Below, piece by piece: positions 9,016-17,358 of a stretch of 64,000 nt of DNA. How positions within the stretch are numbered: the first letter of the stretch is position 1; the number at the start of each line of letters is the position of its first letter. Source of the stretch: Halonotius sp046719765 (lineage in GTDB: Archaea; Halobacteriota; Halobacteria; Halobacteriales; Haloferacaceae); assembly GCF_046719765.1 (NCBI RefSeq), contig NZ_JABEBY010000001.1, positions 155,289 through 219,288 on the forward strand, written 5' to 3'. A program made the position numbers and the translations under genes. The notes under the pieces were generated by a model. It did no database searches. It was not told where the DNA came from and saw only the letters and a program-made list of their open reading frames with translations.

Positions 9016-10289
9016 CCGCGCACCTCCCGGAGCACGGCCGCCGCACGCTCGGCCGGATCATCGTCGGCCGGCTCGAAGGCTTCGACGGTGAGGTTCGCGC
9101 CGTACTCGTCGATCGAAAGGCTCCCCCGAACGCGGTAGCTCCCGCCGACGAGTTCTTCGCGGATCGTGTCGGCGACGACCTCCTTATCCATCGCGTCGCG
9201 GGCGGCCTCCTTGGCGTCGGCCACGTCGCCGCCGTAGATCGCCTCGGTCAGCTCCGCGCCGATGATCGCTGTGACGGTCGCGGTGCCGTCATCGAGGATC
9301 GCTTTGATCCGGAGGTCGTCCTCGCCGTCGACCGCGCCGTGAACGCGGCACTGGTCGTTTTGGATCGCCCGTCCGCACTCCGGACAGCGTTCGATCAGTC
9401 CGGAGCCGTCGCGGACTTCGAGCACGTTGCCGACGACCTCAACATCGAACAGCCCACCGCTGTCGACGGCCTCGCCGAGCGTGAGCCGTGGCGCGGAGTC
9501 TGTGACCGCGACCGGCTCCGCAAGCGGCGTAACAGTGGAAAACTCCGAGAGGTTGATCGACGGCGAGCCACGATACTCCCGGACGTACACGTCTTCGATC
9601 CGGACGCTCGCGCCCGGTTCAACATCCGGGTGGGGATTCCAGTCGGTAAACGGGAGTCGGGCGGTTTCGTCGGCGACGACGCCCGAGAGGATCTCGGTTT
9701 CACCGTTGCGGCCGTCGATTGTTCGGCTGTCGACCTCCTGGATCTGTACCTCGATATTCCGGCCGCGATCACCGGGTGAGAGATCGATCAGGTCGCTGTC
9801 GCCGCCGATCTGGGCGTCCGTCTCAACGGGCTCGTCGGCCATCGCCACCGACGTTGAGGAGCCGAGATTGAGCTCGGGGTTGCCCTCCCATTCGCGGACA
9901 CCGGCGTTGCCGACGACCAGTGAGTCGCCGGCCTCGAAGCCGAAATCCTGCCAGGCGGTGTAGGAGATGGTACCGGTTTCGTCGCCAAAGCGACCCTCCC
10001 GGATCGTCTGTTCTTCACCTTGGTACTGGATCGTCCGGGTGCCGACGGTCAGCACGCGGACGGTGACGGTCACGTTGTTCAGACCGGTCGTGATCTCCGA
10101 GAGCGCGACCGACTCCGGCTTGGCGGCGTCGCCACCACCATCGCCGTCGCCGTGTTTCCGGCGAATGCTCTGTTTGGCCTCATCCAGTGGAACACTGTAC
10201 TGCAGCAGCGATTCCAGATCCGCTTTGACCTCCTGTTTGTCAACGCCGAGAGCGGAGGCGAGCTCCTCGGCATGGGTGTCTACGTCCAT
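9012..10289 (-). CDS. rpa: Replication protein A, large OB-fold single-strand DNA binding subunit
   Basis: A 425-residue euryarchaeal RPA. An N-terminal helical segment (MDVDTHAEELASALGVD) is followed by three OB folds at about residues 70-170, 175-275 and 285-400. The third carries a zinc-finger module, CPECGRAIQNDQCRVHG, typical of RPA70-like C-terminal OB domains. It coats single-stranded DNA in replication, repair and recombination. Start at 10289 is chosen because a TATA box lies 28 bp upstream, giving a leaderless message; the longer frame to 10358 begins before that promoter. First gene of rpa-rpap-rpe. Confidence 0.95.
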   Translation of the reverse strand: MDVDTHAEELASALGVDKQEVKADLESLLQYSVPLDEAKQSIRRKHGDGDGGGDAAKPESVALSEITTGLNNVTVTVRVLTVGTRTIQYQGEEQTIREGRFGDETGTISYTAWQDFGFEAGDSLVVGNAGVREWEGNPELNLGSSTSVAMADEPVETDAQIGGDSDLIDLSPGDRGRNIEVQIQEVDSRTIDGRNGETEILSGVVADETARLPFTDWNPHPDVEPGASVRIEDVYVREYRGSPSINLSEFSTVTPLAEPVAVTDSAPRLTLGEAVDSGGLFDVEVVGNVLEVRDGSGLIERCPECGRAIQNDQCRVHGAVDGEDDLRIKAILDDGTATVTAIIGAELTEAIYGGDVADAKEAARDAMDKEVVADTIREELVGGSYRVRGSLSIDEYGANLTVEAFEPADDDPAERAAAVLREVRG

Positions 10290-10311
10290 CACACGGAGCT
10301 TCGACGGCCCG

Positions 10312-10321
10312 GGATAAAAAC
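10312..10321 (-). promoter_or_regulatory. TATA box of the rpa-rpap-rpe operon
   Basis: On the minus strand the sequence reads GTTTTTATCC, centred about 28 bp upstream of the rpa ATG at 10289. This is the usual haloarchaeal distance from TATA box to transcription start, so the mRNA should begin at or within a few bases of the ATG. No other TATA-like element lies nearer. Confidence 0.6.
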
Positions 10322-10399
10322 TATTGCCGCGCCGACACGCATTGGTCTGACTTTCCACCCCGGGGAACTGCTAAGTGGCTTCCCGCACCACAGGAAGAT

Positions 10400-10795
10400 A
10401 TGAGCGAAGCCGCAGCCGAGCTGCCGACCGTGGAGTATGAGACCCGCATCGAGGACGGACAAACGATCATCGACGTGACCGGAGAGAGCGAGGTCGCGTT
10501 TATCATCCAGTCGGCAGGCGGCGAACGCATCTACTTCCCACCGGAGGAGATGGACGAAAAACCGGCCGCCGACCCCGACAGCCCCTATCAGGGAAGCGAT
10601 GACCCCTACGATAGCCCCTACGAAGCCGACAGTCCCTACCAGCCGGCCGACGCCGACAGCCCGTATCAGCCGAGCGAAGACGAGGAGGATGTGAGTACGC
10701 GCGGCGTGACCGAAACCCGAACCGGGTTCAAGATCACCCATCCCGAACCGGCCGCCGAGATCACCGTCGTCCGTCGGGCTGAAGCTGAAGCCTAG
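10400..10795 (+). CDS. Haloarchaeal hypothetical protein with DSPYxP repeats
   Basis: A 131-residue acidic protein of unknown function. It has a conserved-looking N-terminal half (PTVEYETRIEDGQTIIDVTG ... RIYFPPEE) and a similar short block at the end (GFKITHPEPAAEITVVRRAE). Between them, residues 56-95, is a degenerate repeat with the core DSPYQ/DSPYE about five times. No signal peptide and no membrane helix. It is transcribed divergently from rpa across about 110 bp. I recognise it as a haloarchaeal family but know no activity; the Tyr/Pro repeat may be a binding linker. Confidence 0.75.
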   Translation: MSEAAAELPTVEYETRIEDGQTIIDVTGESEVAFIIQSAGGERIYFPPEEMDEKPAADPDSPYQGSDDPYDSPYEADSPYQPADADSPYQPSEDEEDVSTRGVTETRTGFKITHPEPAAEITVVRRAEAEA

Positions 10796-10851
10796 CTCCT
10801 CACCCTCGACGTTTTCCGCAAAAGGGTCAGCAGAATCGGTACTGTGATCGG

Positions 10852-11898
10852 TTAGGCGAGGCCGTCGTTGTAGACCGCAAGCAGATCGTCGGCGACCTCG
10901 TCCCACGTTCGGGGCTCGTACTCCGGTGGCCCCTCGCGTGCCAGTGCCTCTTTGATTCCCTCGGCGATCGAATCCGAGTGGGTAGTCACCTCGATCAGAC
11001 AGTCATCCGGCAGCGTCTCCCGGACACCGCTGGGTGTGGCGACAACCTGACAACCGGCGGCCAGCGCCTCGGTGATCGTCAGCCCGAATGGCTCGGCCCG
11101 CGAGGGAGAGATGAACACGTCGGCGGCCTCGTAGTAGTCGCCGAGCTCCTCCTCGGGGATGTAGCCCGCAAACTGCACGCGGTCGTCGATCCCGAGCAGC
11201 TCGGCGAACATCTTGAGGTGGTCGGTCTGGTGGCCCGAGCCGCCGAGTACGAGCGTCGCATCCGTCTCACCGAGCTTCCGCATCGCATACAGCAGATGGG
11301 TGATCCCCTTCTGGTCGGTGTGACGGCCGACGAAGAATAGCATCGGGCCGTCGATCCCGAGTTCGCTTTTGATGTCGACGCCGCCGGCCTCGACGGAGGT
11401 AAAGCCGTTGTGGACGACAGTTGAGTCCGCGCCGTAGAGCTCCAGCACGTCCTGGCGGACGATATCGCTGACCGAGATCAACACATCGGCTTGGTCGGCG
11501 ACGCGCTGTTCGGTTTCGACCTCCCGCTCCGGCGGGTTGATGTTGCGATCTGTCGACAGCGAGTGAAACGACGACACCCATGTCGCGTCGGTTTCGCGTT
11601 TCGCCCGCAGCCCTGGTCCGTAGCCGAACCAGTCGTTGGTGTGGGCGATATCGACCGTTTCGGCGAGTTCGACAAATGTGTCGCCCATGCGGCCGACCCG
11701 GGAGATGATATCGCCGTCGCCCGTGTCGACGCTGTAGATGTTGTCGTAGTCGTCAGGGGCGTACTCCGCGGGGAGCAACAGTTTCTGCTCGATGTCCTTC
11801 CGTTCGAAGGCGTGGAACACCTCGGCGACATAGGTGTCGAGCCCGCCGGTCACGTTCGGTGGGAACCCCCACCCTAAGGTAAGTACGCTCGGAGCCAT
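10852..11898 (-). CDS. GT4-family (GT-B fold) glycosyltransferase
   Basis: A 348-residue retaining glycosyltransferase, family 4. The N-terminal Rossmann domain opens with LTLGWGFPPNVTGGLDTYV, the glycine-rich loop of sugar-nucleotide GT-B enzymes. The C-terminal domain has the donor-site EX7E motif in SRAEPFGLTITEALAAG. No membrane segment, so cytosolic or peripheral. Likely donors are UDP- or ADP-sugars; it resembles archaeal glycogen/starch synthase-like or surface-glycan GT4 enzymes. Acceptor unknown. I use the ATG at 11898 because MAPSVLTLGWGFPP is the family N-terminus; an ATG five codons upstream is possible. Confidence 0.88.
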   Translation of the reverse strand: MAPSVLTLGWGFPPNVTGGLDTYVAEVFHAFERKDIEQKLLLPAEYAPDDYDNIYSVDTGDGDIISRVGRMGDTFVELAETVDIAHTNDWFGYGPGLRAKRETDATWVSSFHSLSTDRNINPPEREVETEQRVADQADVLISVSDIVRQDVLELYGADSTVVHNGFTSVEAGGVDIKSELGIDGPMLFFVGRHTDQKGITHLLYAMRKLGETDATLVLGGSGHQTDHLKMFAELLGIDDRVQFAGYIPEEELGDYYEAADVFISPSRAEPFGLTITEALAAGCQVVATPSGVRETLPDDCLIEVTTHSDSIAEGIKEALAREGPPEYEPRTWDEVADDLLAVYNDGLA

Positions 11899-12046
11899 AT
11901 CAGTGCAGTCCACCCACCACCACTTAGGGGTTGGCCCTCCGACGTTCTGTGCCGACGCAGCGAGATCGGCGATCCGTTACGAGACAGCGACCGCCGAACG
12001 CTCGCGGAAGCGATATCTTAACCGAGACGCGCACAAACACGGACGT

Positions 12047-12211
12047 ATGAGTCTCGAAGCCACATATCAGTGTCCGCACTGCGGAACCGAGCAGACGTTT
12101 TACCGCACCGCAAGCACCACCCTGCATCTCGGCGAGAAAACAAAATGGGCGTGTGCCGAGTGCGACTACGCGTTCGCCAAGATCGGCGATATCACGACGC
12201 TGCCGGCCTGA
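12047..12211 (+). CDS. Small zinc beta-ribbon protein (DUF7838-like)
   Basis: A 54-residue protein with two CxxC pairs, CPHCGTE and CAECDY, separated by TFYRTASTTLHLGEKTKW, which together should form one zinc ribbon. The pattern matches a widespread haloarchaeal family of tiny putative zinc-ribbon proteins; their function is not known. An AT-rich TATA-like stretch (GATATCTTAA, about 12010-12020) sits some 30 bp before the ATG, so the gene is probably leaderless. A tandem duplication begins at its stop codon. Confidence 0.85.
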   Translation: MSLEATYQCPHCGTEQTFYRTASTTLHLGEKTKWACAECDYAFAKIGDITTLPA

Positions 12212-12265
12212 CTTCCCGATCAGCTCGTGTCACCGGCGACTTCCCGATCAGTTTGTCTCACCGGC
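12210..12265 (+). repeat. 28-bp tandem duplication beginning at the stop codon of the zinc-ribbon gene
   Basis: Two adjacent 28-bp copies (12210-12237 and 12238-12265) share GACTTCCCGATCAG and end in TCACCGGC, with three mismatches. The first copy starts inside the stop codon. One of four such 3' duplications in this window. Confidence 0.8.
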
Positions 12266-12377
12266 CCCGCGGGCGCGCACAGCCTCACAGCCCGCGGCGG
12301 CGATACGGCTAAGATGCTTCCGTTCATACAGGTCGACATGGGCAGGGCGTCACGCAAACCGGGAGTGAGCGCGGGCC

Positions 12378-13241
12378 ATGGCTGACGGTGAGTATCAGAT
12401 AGCCGATACAACAGGGCGGTTTACGATCGCGGTCAAGGACGGCCGCAAGCTCAACGACATCTCCTGGGAGTCGGGGCGTCTCCTGCTGTCGAACAAACGG
12501 CTCATCCTTGTCGGCAACGACGGGAAGCGAACGATCCGGCTGTCGGAGGTCACAGGGCTGTCCGGCCGGGATGACGCCACCCAGTCGATCGGCGCGCTGT
12601 CGAACTACCTAAGCATCAATATCGGTGAGGACGTGATCGTCGTCGCACCCAACGACCACGAGGCGTTCAAAACCGACTTTTTTGAGGCGATACTCGGCGA
12701 GACGGTGGTCAAGGCCAAACATCCGGCTGTCGAGGGCGGGGTGGTGCAGGATACAACCTGGGAAACAGCCAGGCTGGCTGTCGAGCCCGAATCGCTGGTC
12801 GTGACGCTGAAAAGCGGGGGGCTCGTCGAGTTGGAGCTCGATGAGATCAGCGGGATCGACACCGAAGAACGAACCGTCACCGACGACAAGCGAACCGTCA
12901 TCGAGGTATCTCACGCCGAGGGGACAACAAATGTGGAAACACATCTGACGGGACGCTCACAGACCTGTCTCTTCATCCAGGCGTTTCTGCGAGAGGGTGA
13001 ACGACGCAGCCAGACGGATCTCGAGCTTGATCCCTCCGAGGAGGAGGTGCTGATGGCTCTCTACTCGGGGGTCTCGCCGTTCAGCATCCCGGAGTTCATC
13101 GACCACGAGGTTGCGGCCGTTGAGGAAACCTTCGAGAAGTTCATCGAGCTAGATATCGTCGATGAGGTGCGACAGCGACGGGAGGTCACGCTCAACTCCC
13201 GTGGCCGGGCGATCGCCAGCGACGCGATCGACGACCAGTAA
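12378..13241 (+). CDS. cheF: Taxis protein CheF
   Basis: A 287-residue protein matching the archaea-specific CheF family (DUF439), the adaptor that links phosphorylated CheY to the archaellum switch (ArlCDE). The family hallmark is at the C-terminus: YSGVSPFSIPEFI followed by VEETFEKFIELDIVDEVR, RREVTLNSRG and RAIASDAI. The N-terminal two-thirds carries two similar beta-rich modules (LNDISWESGRLLLSNKRLIL and TTWETARLAVEPESLVV), fitting an internal duplication. No che, arl or receptor gene lies within the window, so this is an isolated copy, which may be the only or an additional CheF. Confidence 0.92.
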   Translation: MADGEYQIADTTGRFTIAVKDGRKLNDISWESGRLLLSNKRLILVGNDGKRTIRLSEVTGLSGRDDATQSIGALSNYLSINIGEDVIVVAPNDHEAFKTDFFEAILGETVVKAKHPAVEGGVVQDTTWETARLAVEPESLVVTLKSGGLVELELDEISGIDTEERTVTDDKRTVIEVSHAEGTTNVETHLTGRSQTCLFIQAFLREGERRSQTDLELDPSEEEVLMALYSGVSPFSIPEFIDHEVAAVEETFEKFIELDIVDEVRQRREVTLNSRGRAIASDAIDDQ

Positions 13242-13281
13242 CGGCGGTGTGTTTATGCTGGCTGCCAGCCTATCGTGTAAT

Positions 13282-13569
13282 ATGCCTGAAGATGTGTTAT
13301 TCAACACCGAACAGCGACACACCCGCGACGAGATCGCCACATACCTCCGCAACGTCGCCGACAAGCTTGAGGCCGGGGAAGCGGTTACCCTTCGTTCCGG
13401 CTCGGAGACGGTGACCATGGAACCGCCGGCGCGACCGACGTTTGAGGTCAAAGCCGAACGAGAGGGGCCGACCGGCGGCCCAAAGGAGTTGAGCATCGAG
13501 TTTGAACTTGAGTGGGATGAAGCCGACAGCGGCAGCGAGAACGGCGGCGGCGAGCTGACCATCGAGTAG
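13282..13569 (+). CDS. Amphi-Trp domain-containing protein
   Basis: A 95-residue acidic protein. The N-terminal half (MPEDVLFNTEQRHTRDEIA, YLRNVADKLEAGEAVTL) followed by SGSETVTMEPPARPTFEVKAE and then IEFELEW is the amphi-Trp pattern: a helix, a beta hairpin and a C-terminal alternating strand with Trp. The domain is common in haloarchaea; its role is unknown. The upstream ATG frame is ignored because the block starts at MPEDVLF and a TATA-like GTTTATGC lies about 28 bp ahead. Confidence 0.88.
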   Translation: MPEDVLFNTEQRHTRDEIATYLRNVADKLEAGEAVTLRSGSETVTMEPPARPTFEVKAEREGPTGGPKELSIEFELEWDEADSGSENGGGELTIE

Positions 13570-13651
13570 CTCGATCGACGGAAGGCGGTCACTCAAATCG
13601 CGTTTTGAGCCAAGGACGCACGCAAATAGTTCCACCGCAAACGACGAGAGG

Positions 13652-14281
13652 ATGGCGGATCTCATCGAGCGACTCCAACAGCGATCGGGTGAGGCGACCC
13701 CACAGCCGCGGATCATCAAGATGGACGACGACGCTGCCGAGGAGACATTGTCAGCGCTGTCGCCGGCCACACGCCGGCAGCTCTACCGCGCGCTGTTCGT
13801 GGAGCCCCAGACAACCTCCGAGCTTGCCGAGACGGTCGACAGCTCGATCCAAAACGTCCAATACCATCTTGAAACGCTCGAAGACGCCGGGCTCGTCGAA
13901 CCCATCGACACCGTCTACTCCGGGAAAGGCAACGAGATGACCGTGTTCGCGCCCGCCAGCGATCCGCTGATCCTCGTCGGCGACAGCGATCGGCTGCCGG
14001 CGATCCGAGAGTCGTTGCGCAACGTTGTCGGCGGGTTGGCTGTGTTGGGCGTGGCGAGTTTGCTTGTCCAATGGGTTGTTGCCCGCGAGTTCGCTGTCCG
14101 CCCCCAGCCCCGCGACGCCACGACGATGACGGCCACCGAGGATGTTGCGATGGAGACAGGCGAGGCGGCCGCCGAACCGAGCATCGAGTGGCTCATCATC
14201 GAGGTGCTCGAACCCGGGCTGGTGTTTTTTGTTGGGGCCCTTGTCGTCGCCGCCTTCGTCATGTGGCTGCGTCGCCCGTGA
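13652..14281 (+). CDS. Membrane-anchored ArsR-type winged-helix regulator
   Basis: A 209-residue protein. Residues 25-110 form a winged helix-turn-helix: LSPATRRQLYRALFVEPQTT, then SELAETVDSSIQNVQYHLET and LEDAGLVEPIDTVYSGKGNE, the ArsR/HTH_20 pattern. It is followed by two predicted membrane helices (about residues 128-145 and 183-203) separated by an outside loop. Haloarchaea have many such membrane-tethered HTH proteins, thought to couple an envelope signal to transcription; the signal and targets here are unknown. The next gene encodes a multi-pass membrane protein on the same strand 250 bp downstream. Confidence 0.88.
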   Translation: MADLIERLQQRSGEATPQPRIIKMDDDAAEETLSALSPATRRQLYRALFVEPQTTSELAETVDSSIQNVQYHLETLEDAGLVEPIDTVYSGKGNEMTVFAPASDPLILVGDSDRLPAIRESLRNVVGGLAVLGVASLLVQWVVAREFAVRPQPRDATTMTATEDVAMETGEAAAEPSIEWLIIEVLEPGLVFFVGALVVAAFVMWLRRP

Positions 14282-14293
14282 GCGAGCGCCGGT

Positions 14294-14339
14294 TACAGGC
14301 GGCTTCGCGCTGTGAGGTACAGGCGGCTTCGCGCTGTGA
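14294..14339 (+). repeat. 24-bp-period tandem duplication downstream of the HTH gene
   Basis: The 22-bp block TACAGGCGGCTTCGCGCTGT plus GA occurs at 14294-14315 and again without change at 14318-14339, period 24. It begins 13 bases after the stop codon at 14281. Confidence 0.85.
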
Positions 14340-14532
14340 AATCCCCCGCCGCGGTTTATCGGGGTTGTGGACACAGGGGTATCTGTGCAACGACGTTGCC
14401 CTCCACGATACGTTGGATATGACACGCGAGTCGCCAGCAGCACCGACACGATAACAGATCGACTGACCGTGATCAGCCGACGAAGACGACAGTGGACGAC
14501 TGACCGCAGCAGCGAACGGCTGGGGGCCAGCG

Positions 14533-15627
14533 ATGGCGACGACTGAGCGGCTTCGGGCGGCCGGCGGTACCACAAAGCGGTATCTCGCCGCCCTCGGCGC
14601 CGGCGGCTGGCTGAAGCTCGGTGCGGTTGTCCTGCTGTTTTCGATCGGTGCCGGCAGCGGGATGAACCTTCTCGGTGTGTTCGGCTCGAACCCGTCGGCC
14701 GGAACGATCAACTGGCAGGGGGTCGCCGGGGCGACAGCCCTCGCGCTGGCGGTCGTCGCCGTCCTCGGCTATATCGCCGCCGTCGCCGACTTTGTCTTTG
14801 TCGCCTCGCTGCGCTCCGGGCGGCTCCCGGTGCGGTCGTACGCCAAAGCGAACCTTCGGCGCGCCGGATGGCTGCTGGCGTTTCGGGCGGCCATCGCCCT
14901 TGGCGCGATAGCCATCGTCGCCGGGGTGGTCGCTGCAACGATCGGGCTCCCGCCGTCTCCGACAACCGATCCGAGCCACGGTGAGAGCCTTCTCATCGGG
15001 CTGGCCGCGGCCGTTGCGGCCATCGGCTGGCTCACCGTTGGGACGCTGACCAACGCTTTCGTGGTGCCGATCATGCAGTACGAGCATCGCGGCCCGCTGT
15101 CGGCCTGGCGGCGGTTCACTCGTGCGATCACCGGCCAGTGGGCCGCCGTCGCCGTCTTCCTGCTTATCGCCGTCGTGATCAGCACGGTGGTCGGGATCGG
15201 GCTGTTCATCCTCAGCTTCGTTATCTGGTTTGTTGGCGGCTTGCTGCTCGTTGGCGGTGGCGTCCTCGTCGTCGAAAACGCCCCCGCGCTCGAACCGCTC
15301 GTGGCGGCAGTGCTCGTCGCCGCCTATCTTGGCTACCGGTACGCTGTTGCTGTGCTCCGAGCCCCCGTCCGGAGCTATCTACGATACTACGCGCTGTTGT
15401 TGCTTGGTGACGCCGAGCCCGCGTTGGCGATGATCACCGACGAACTCACCGGCGGGAGCGATGGCGACGATGGGGCTGGCACCGACACGCCCGCTGGAAC
15501 CGACAGCGATGGCACCGAGACGGACAAGACGAGTGAGAAATCAGACCACGGTGCTGACGCCGCCACTGAACGTGATTCCAGTGATGACGCCGGCATCGAT
15601 GCGGATGACACACCCAGCAACGAGTAG
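14533..15627 (+). CDS. Multi-pass membrane protein of unknown function (DUF7544-like)
   Basis: A 364-residue protein with about six to seven hydrophobic helices between residues 25 and 290, then a hydrophilic tail of about 65 residues rich in D/G/T/S (GGSDGDDGAGTDTPAGTDSD). No transporter signature, no catalytic motif. It resembles haloarchaeal membrane proteins of the DUF7544 kind by overall layout, but I cannot confirm the family. The short motif VPIMQYEHRGPLSAWRRFTR between helices suggests a cytoplasmic amphipathic loop similar to the glycerophosphoryl diesterase membrane-domain type. A 19-bp tandem repeat follows the stop. Confidence 0.8.
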   Translation: MATTERLRAAGGTTKRYLAALGAGGWLKLGAVVLLFSIGAGSGMNLLGVFGSNPSAGTINWQGVAGATALALAVVAVLGYIAAVADFVFVASLRSGRLPVRSYAKANLRRAGWLLAFRAAIALGAIAIVAGVVAATIGLPPSPTTDPSHGESLLIGLAAAVAAIGWLTVGTLTNAFVVPIMQYEHRGPLSAWRRFTRAITGQWAAVAVFLLIAVVISTVVGIGLFILSFVIWFVGGLLLVGGGVLVVENAPALEPLVAAVLVAAYLGYRYAVAVLRAPVRSYLRYYALLLLGDAEPALAMITDELTGGSDGDDGAGTDTPAGTDSDGTETDKTSEKSDHGADAATERDSSDDAGIDADDTPSNE

Positions 15628-15644
15628 CTTCAGAGAGCCAAGAT

Positions 15645-15682
15645 CGACGCACGGATAAATCGGCGACGCACCGATAGATCGG
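15645..15682 (+). repeat. 19-bp tandem duplication downstream of the membrane protein gene
   Basis: Copies CGACGCACGGATAAATCGG (15645-15663) and CGACGCACCGATAGATCGG (15664-15682) abut exactly and differ at two positions. It begins 18 bases after the stop at 15627 and lies between two convergent genes. Confidence 0.8.
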
Positions 15683-15688
15683 CTCGAC

Positions 15689-16672
15689 CTACAGCTCCTC
15701 GACGGAACGGAGCTGATCGGCGTACTCCGACATCCGGACGAAATCGATCCGCACCCAGTAGTCGGTGCCATCGTAGCGGGTGAGCCATTCGCCCTCCGAC
15801 GCATACGGCATGAACAACGCCGGCTGGCTGACAAACCGGTCGGCGACACCCTCGAAGACCCCGTCTTCCACGTCGTCGAAGCTACCCTTGTAGAAGGAGC
15901 CGTCATCGATCACCATCGCAAAAAAGTCGCGTTCGGCGTCGCTGAGGCCGGTCAGTTCGAACCGATGGGTTGCGCGGATATCCCGTCCGAACGCCGCCAG
16001 GGAAGCCGCGCGCTCGGTTGCCGTATAGGCAAACACATCGAGTGAGACAGTCGTTGGTTCGACCGCCACCGTCACCGGATGGCCGTCGACACCGATCGTC
16101 TCGTAGTCGGGTTCAGGGACGAGCACCGACGCCTCGCGGTCGGCCGGCGGATACCACGCCTGTCGCTCGGGCGACGCCGGAAACGCGGCATCGACCCCCT
16201 CGGACTCGTTTGCCTCCTGGATCTGACCGATCAGTCGCGGGAGAAAGTGAAGCCGCTCCCGGTCGACCGCCGGCAGCTCGTCGAAGCTGATCTCGGGGGT
16301 TCGGTCGGCGTCGTCCCCATAGACCGTCAGCGAGATGAGATACTCGGTGCGGTCGCGCTGCCGGTCGGTCTCCTGCCACTCGATATCGTAGACCGAGCCG
16401 TTGTACCGGACGGGTCGATCGGGCTGATACGGCGGGTTCCCACGGCCGTCCGGACTCGTGCGGTTTGTCCCGCCGGCGACGGTTTCGGCGACCAGTTCGG
16501 TCGTCTCGGTGTCGCGGCTGTCCGGTGTGGTCGTCGCCTTGGTTGCGATATCGGTCGCGGCGGATACCGGTTCGACAAACATCGCGGCGTCGGGATCGGC
16601 ACAGCCGGCCAGTCCGGCGGTCAGCCCGACCGCACAGCCGGCGAGGAGCTTGCGTCTGGAGAGCGAGGGCAT
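15689..16672 (-). CDS. Tat-exported lipoprotein of unknown function
   Basis: A 327-residue protein. The start at 16672 gives a clean Tat lipoprotein signal: LSRRKLLAGCAVGL then AGLAGC with the lipobox Cys. The longer frame would bury this signal 29 residues in. After a Thr-rich spacer the mature part (from about residue 80) is a soluble alpha/beta domain with no catalytic motif that I can name; conserved-looking stretches are RYNGSVYDIEWQE, FELTGLSDAERDFFAMV and YWVRIDFVRMSEY. It probably sits on the outer membrane face. The following gene upstream is a short unknown on the same strand. Confidence 0.82.
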   Translation of the reverse strand: MPSLSRRKLLAGCAVGLTAGLAGCADPDAAMFVEPVSAATDIATKATTTPDSRDTETTELVAETVAGGTNRTSPDGRGNPPYQPDRPVRYNGSVYDIEWQETDRQRDRTEYLISLTVYGDDADRTPEISFDELPAVDRERLHFLPRLIGQIQEANESEGVDAAFPASPERQAWYPPADREASVLVPEPDYETIGVDGHPVTVAVEPTTVSLDVFAYTATERAASLAAFGRDIRATHRFELTGLSDAERDFFAMVIDDGSFYKGSFDDVEDGVFEGVADRFVSQPALFMPYASEGEWLTRYDGTDYWVRIDFVRMSEYADQLRSVEEL

Positions 16673-16736
16673 ACCGTCGAAGGCGTCGCCGTCGGTATAG
16701 GTGTACGGCCGTGTTTCCAGCCGTGAAACTCGCCGT

Positions 16737-17141
16737 TCACTCGTCGGCGTCGTCGACACCGAACGCCGCCAGAGAGGCCTGATCCGGGTTGTCGACGGGG
16801 GCAGATGTCGACGCCTCGGCAGGTGTCGGCTGGTTGCTGTGCCGAACCGGCGACGGGGTGTCGCCGCGCGTGATCGTTTCCATCACCGTCTCGGCGATAG
16901 TGATCGCTTCCGTGCGGGAGACGCCCTCGGCAAAGATCGGATACACCGGGCCGTAGCCGGCCAACCCCTTGACCGTCCAGGCGTCGACGGCATCGGGGTC
17001 GTCGGCAGTAGTCGCTGGCTCGGTCGGCCGCACAAGGAGTGAGCGACCGTCACCGCGGTAGCGGAGGCTGAGATGTGTCGCCAGGTGAGTGCTGACGACC
17101 CAGCCATCGGGGCAGGGTGGCGTTGTGTCGGCCATCACCAT
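16737..17141 (-). CDS. Haloarchaeal hypothetical protein
   Basis: A 134-residue (or 132 from the second ATG) soluble acidic protein. The N-terminal 80 residues look folded (CPDGWVVSTHLATHLSLRYR, GLAGYGPVYPIFAEGVSR, EAITIAETVMETITRG); the tail is a proline/serine linker ending SLAAFGVDDADE. No cysteine cluster, no signal. Function unknown. It precedes the lipoprotein gene by 64 bp on the same strand and may share its message. Confidence 0.7.
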   Translation of the reverse strand: MVMADTTPPCPDGWVVSTHLATHLSLRYRGDGRSLLVRPTEPATTADDPDAVDAWTVKGLAGYGPVYPIFAEGVSRTEAITIAETVMETITRGDTPSPVRHSNQPTPAEASTSAPVDNPDQASLAAFGVDDADE

Positions 17142-17326
17142 GCGTACTGCTGGGTGACAACGGGCTCAAAGATATCGGTTTTCCGTCGTTGCTCTCTTCG
17201 CGGTGTCAGTTGACACGACTAATCAAGATGCAGATACTCCGACGGTAGCTCTGCTTATCGGGTAACTGCAGGCAGCGCAATCTTTGGTAATGTGATGAAA
17301 TTCAGACTATAGTGGAATTCAAACAG

Positions 17327-17336
17327 GTTATATATC
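17327..17336 (+). promoter_or_regulatory. TATA box of the TNETA-repeat lipoprotein gene
   Basis: GGTTATATAT lies 27 bp upstream of the ATG at 17359 inside an AT-rich patch (17295-17355) that contrasts with the GC-rich surroundings. Spacing predicts a leaderless transcript. Confidence 0.6.
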
Positions 17337-17358
17337 CGTAGTTTTGTTATGACTATGT

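Noticed and set aside
14294..14339. Considered as a CRISPR remnant or IS target duplication
   Set aside because: Direct tandem copies with a two-base gap, no spacer and no transposase or inverted ends nearby.
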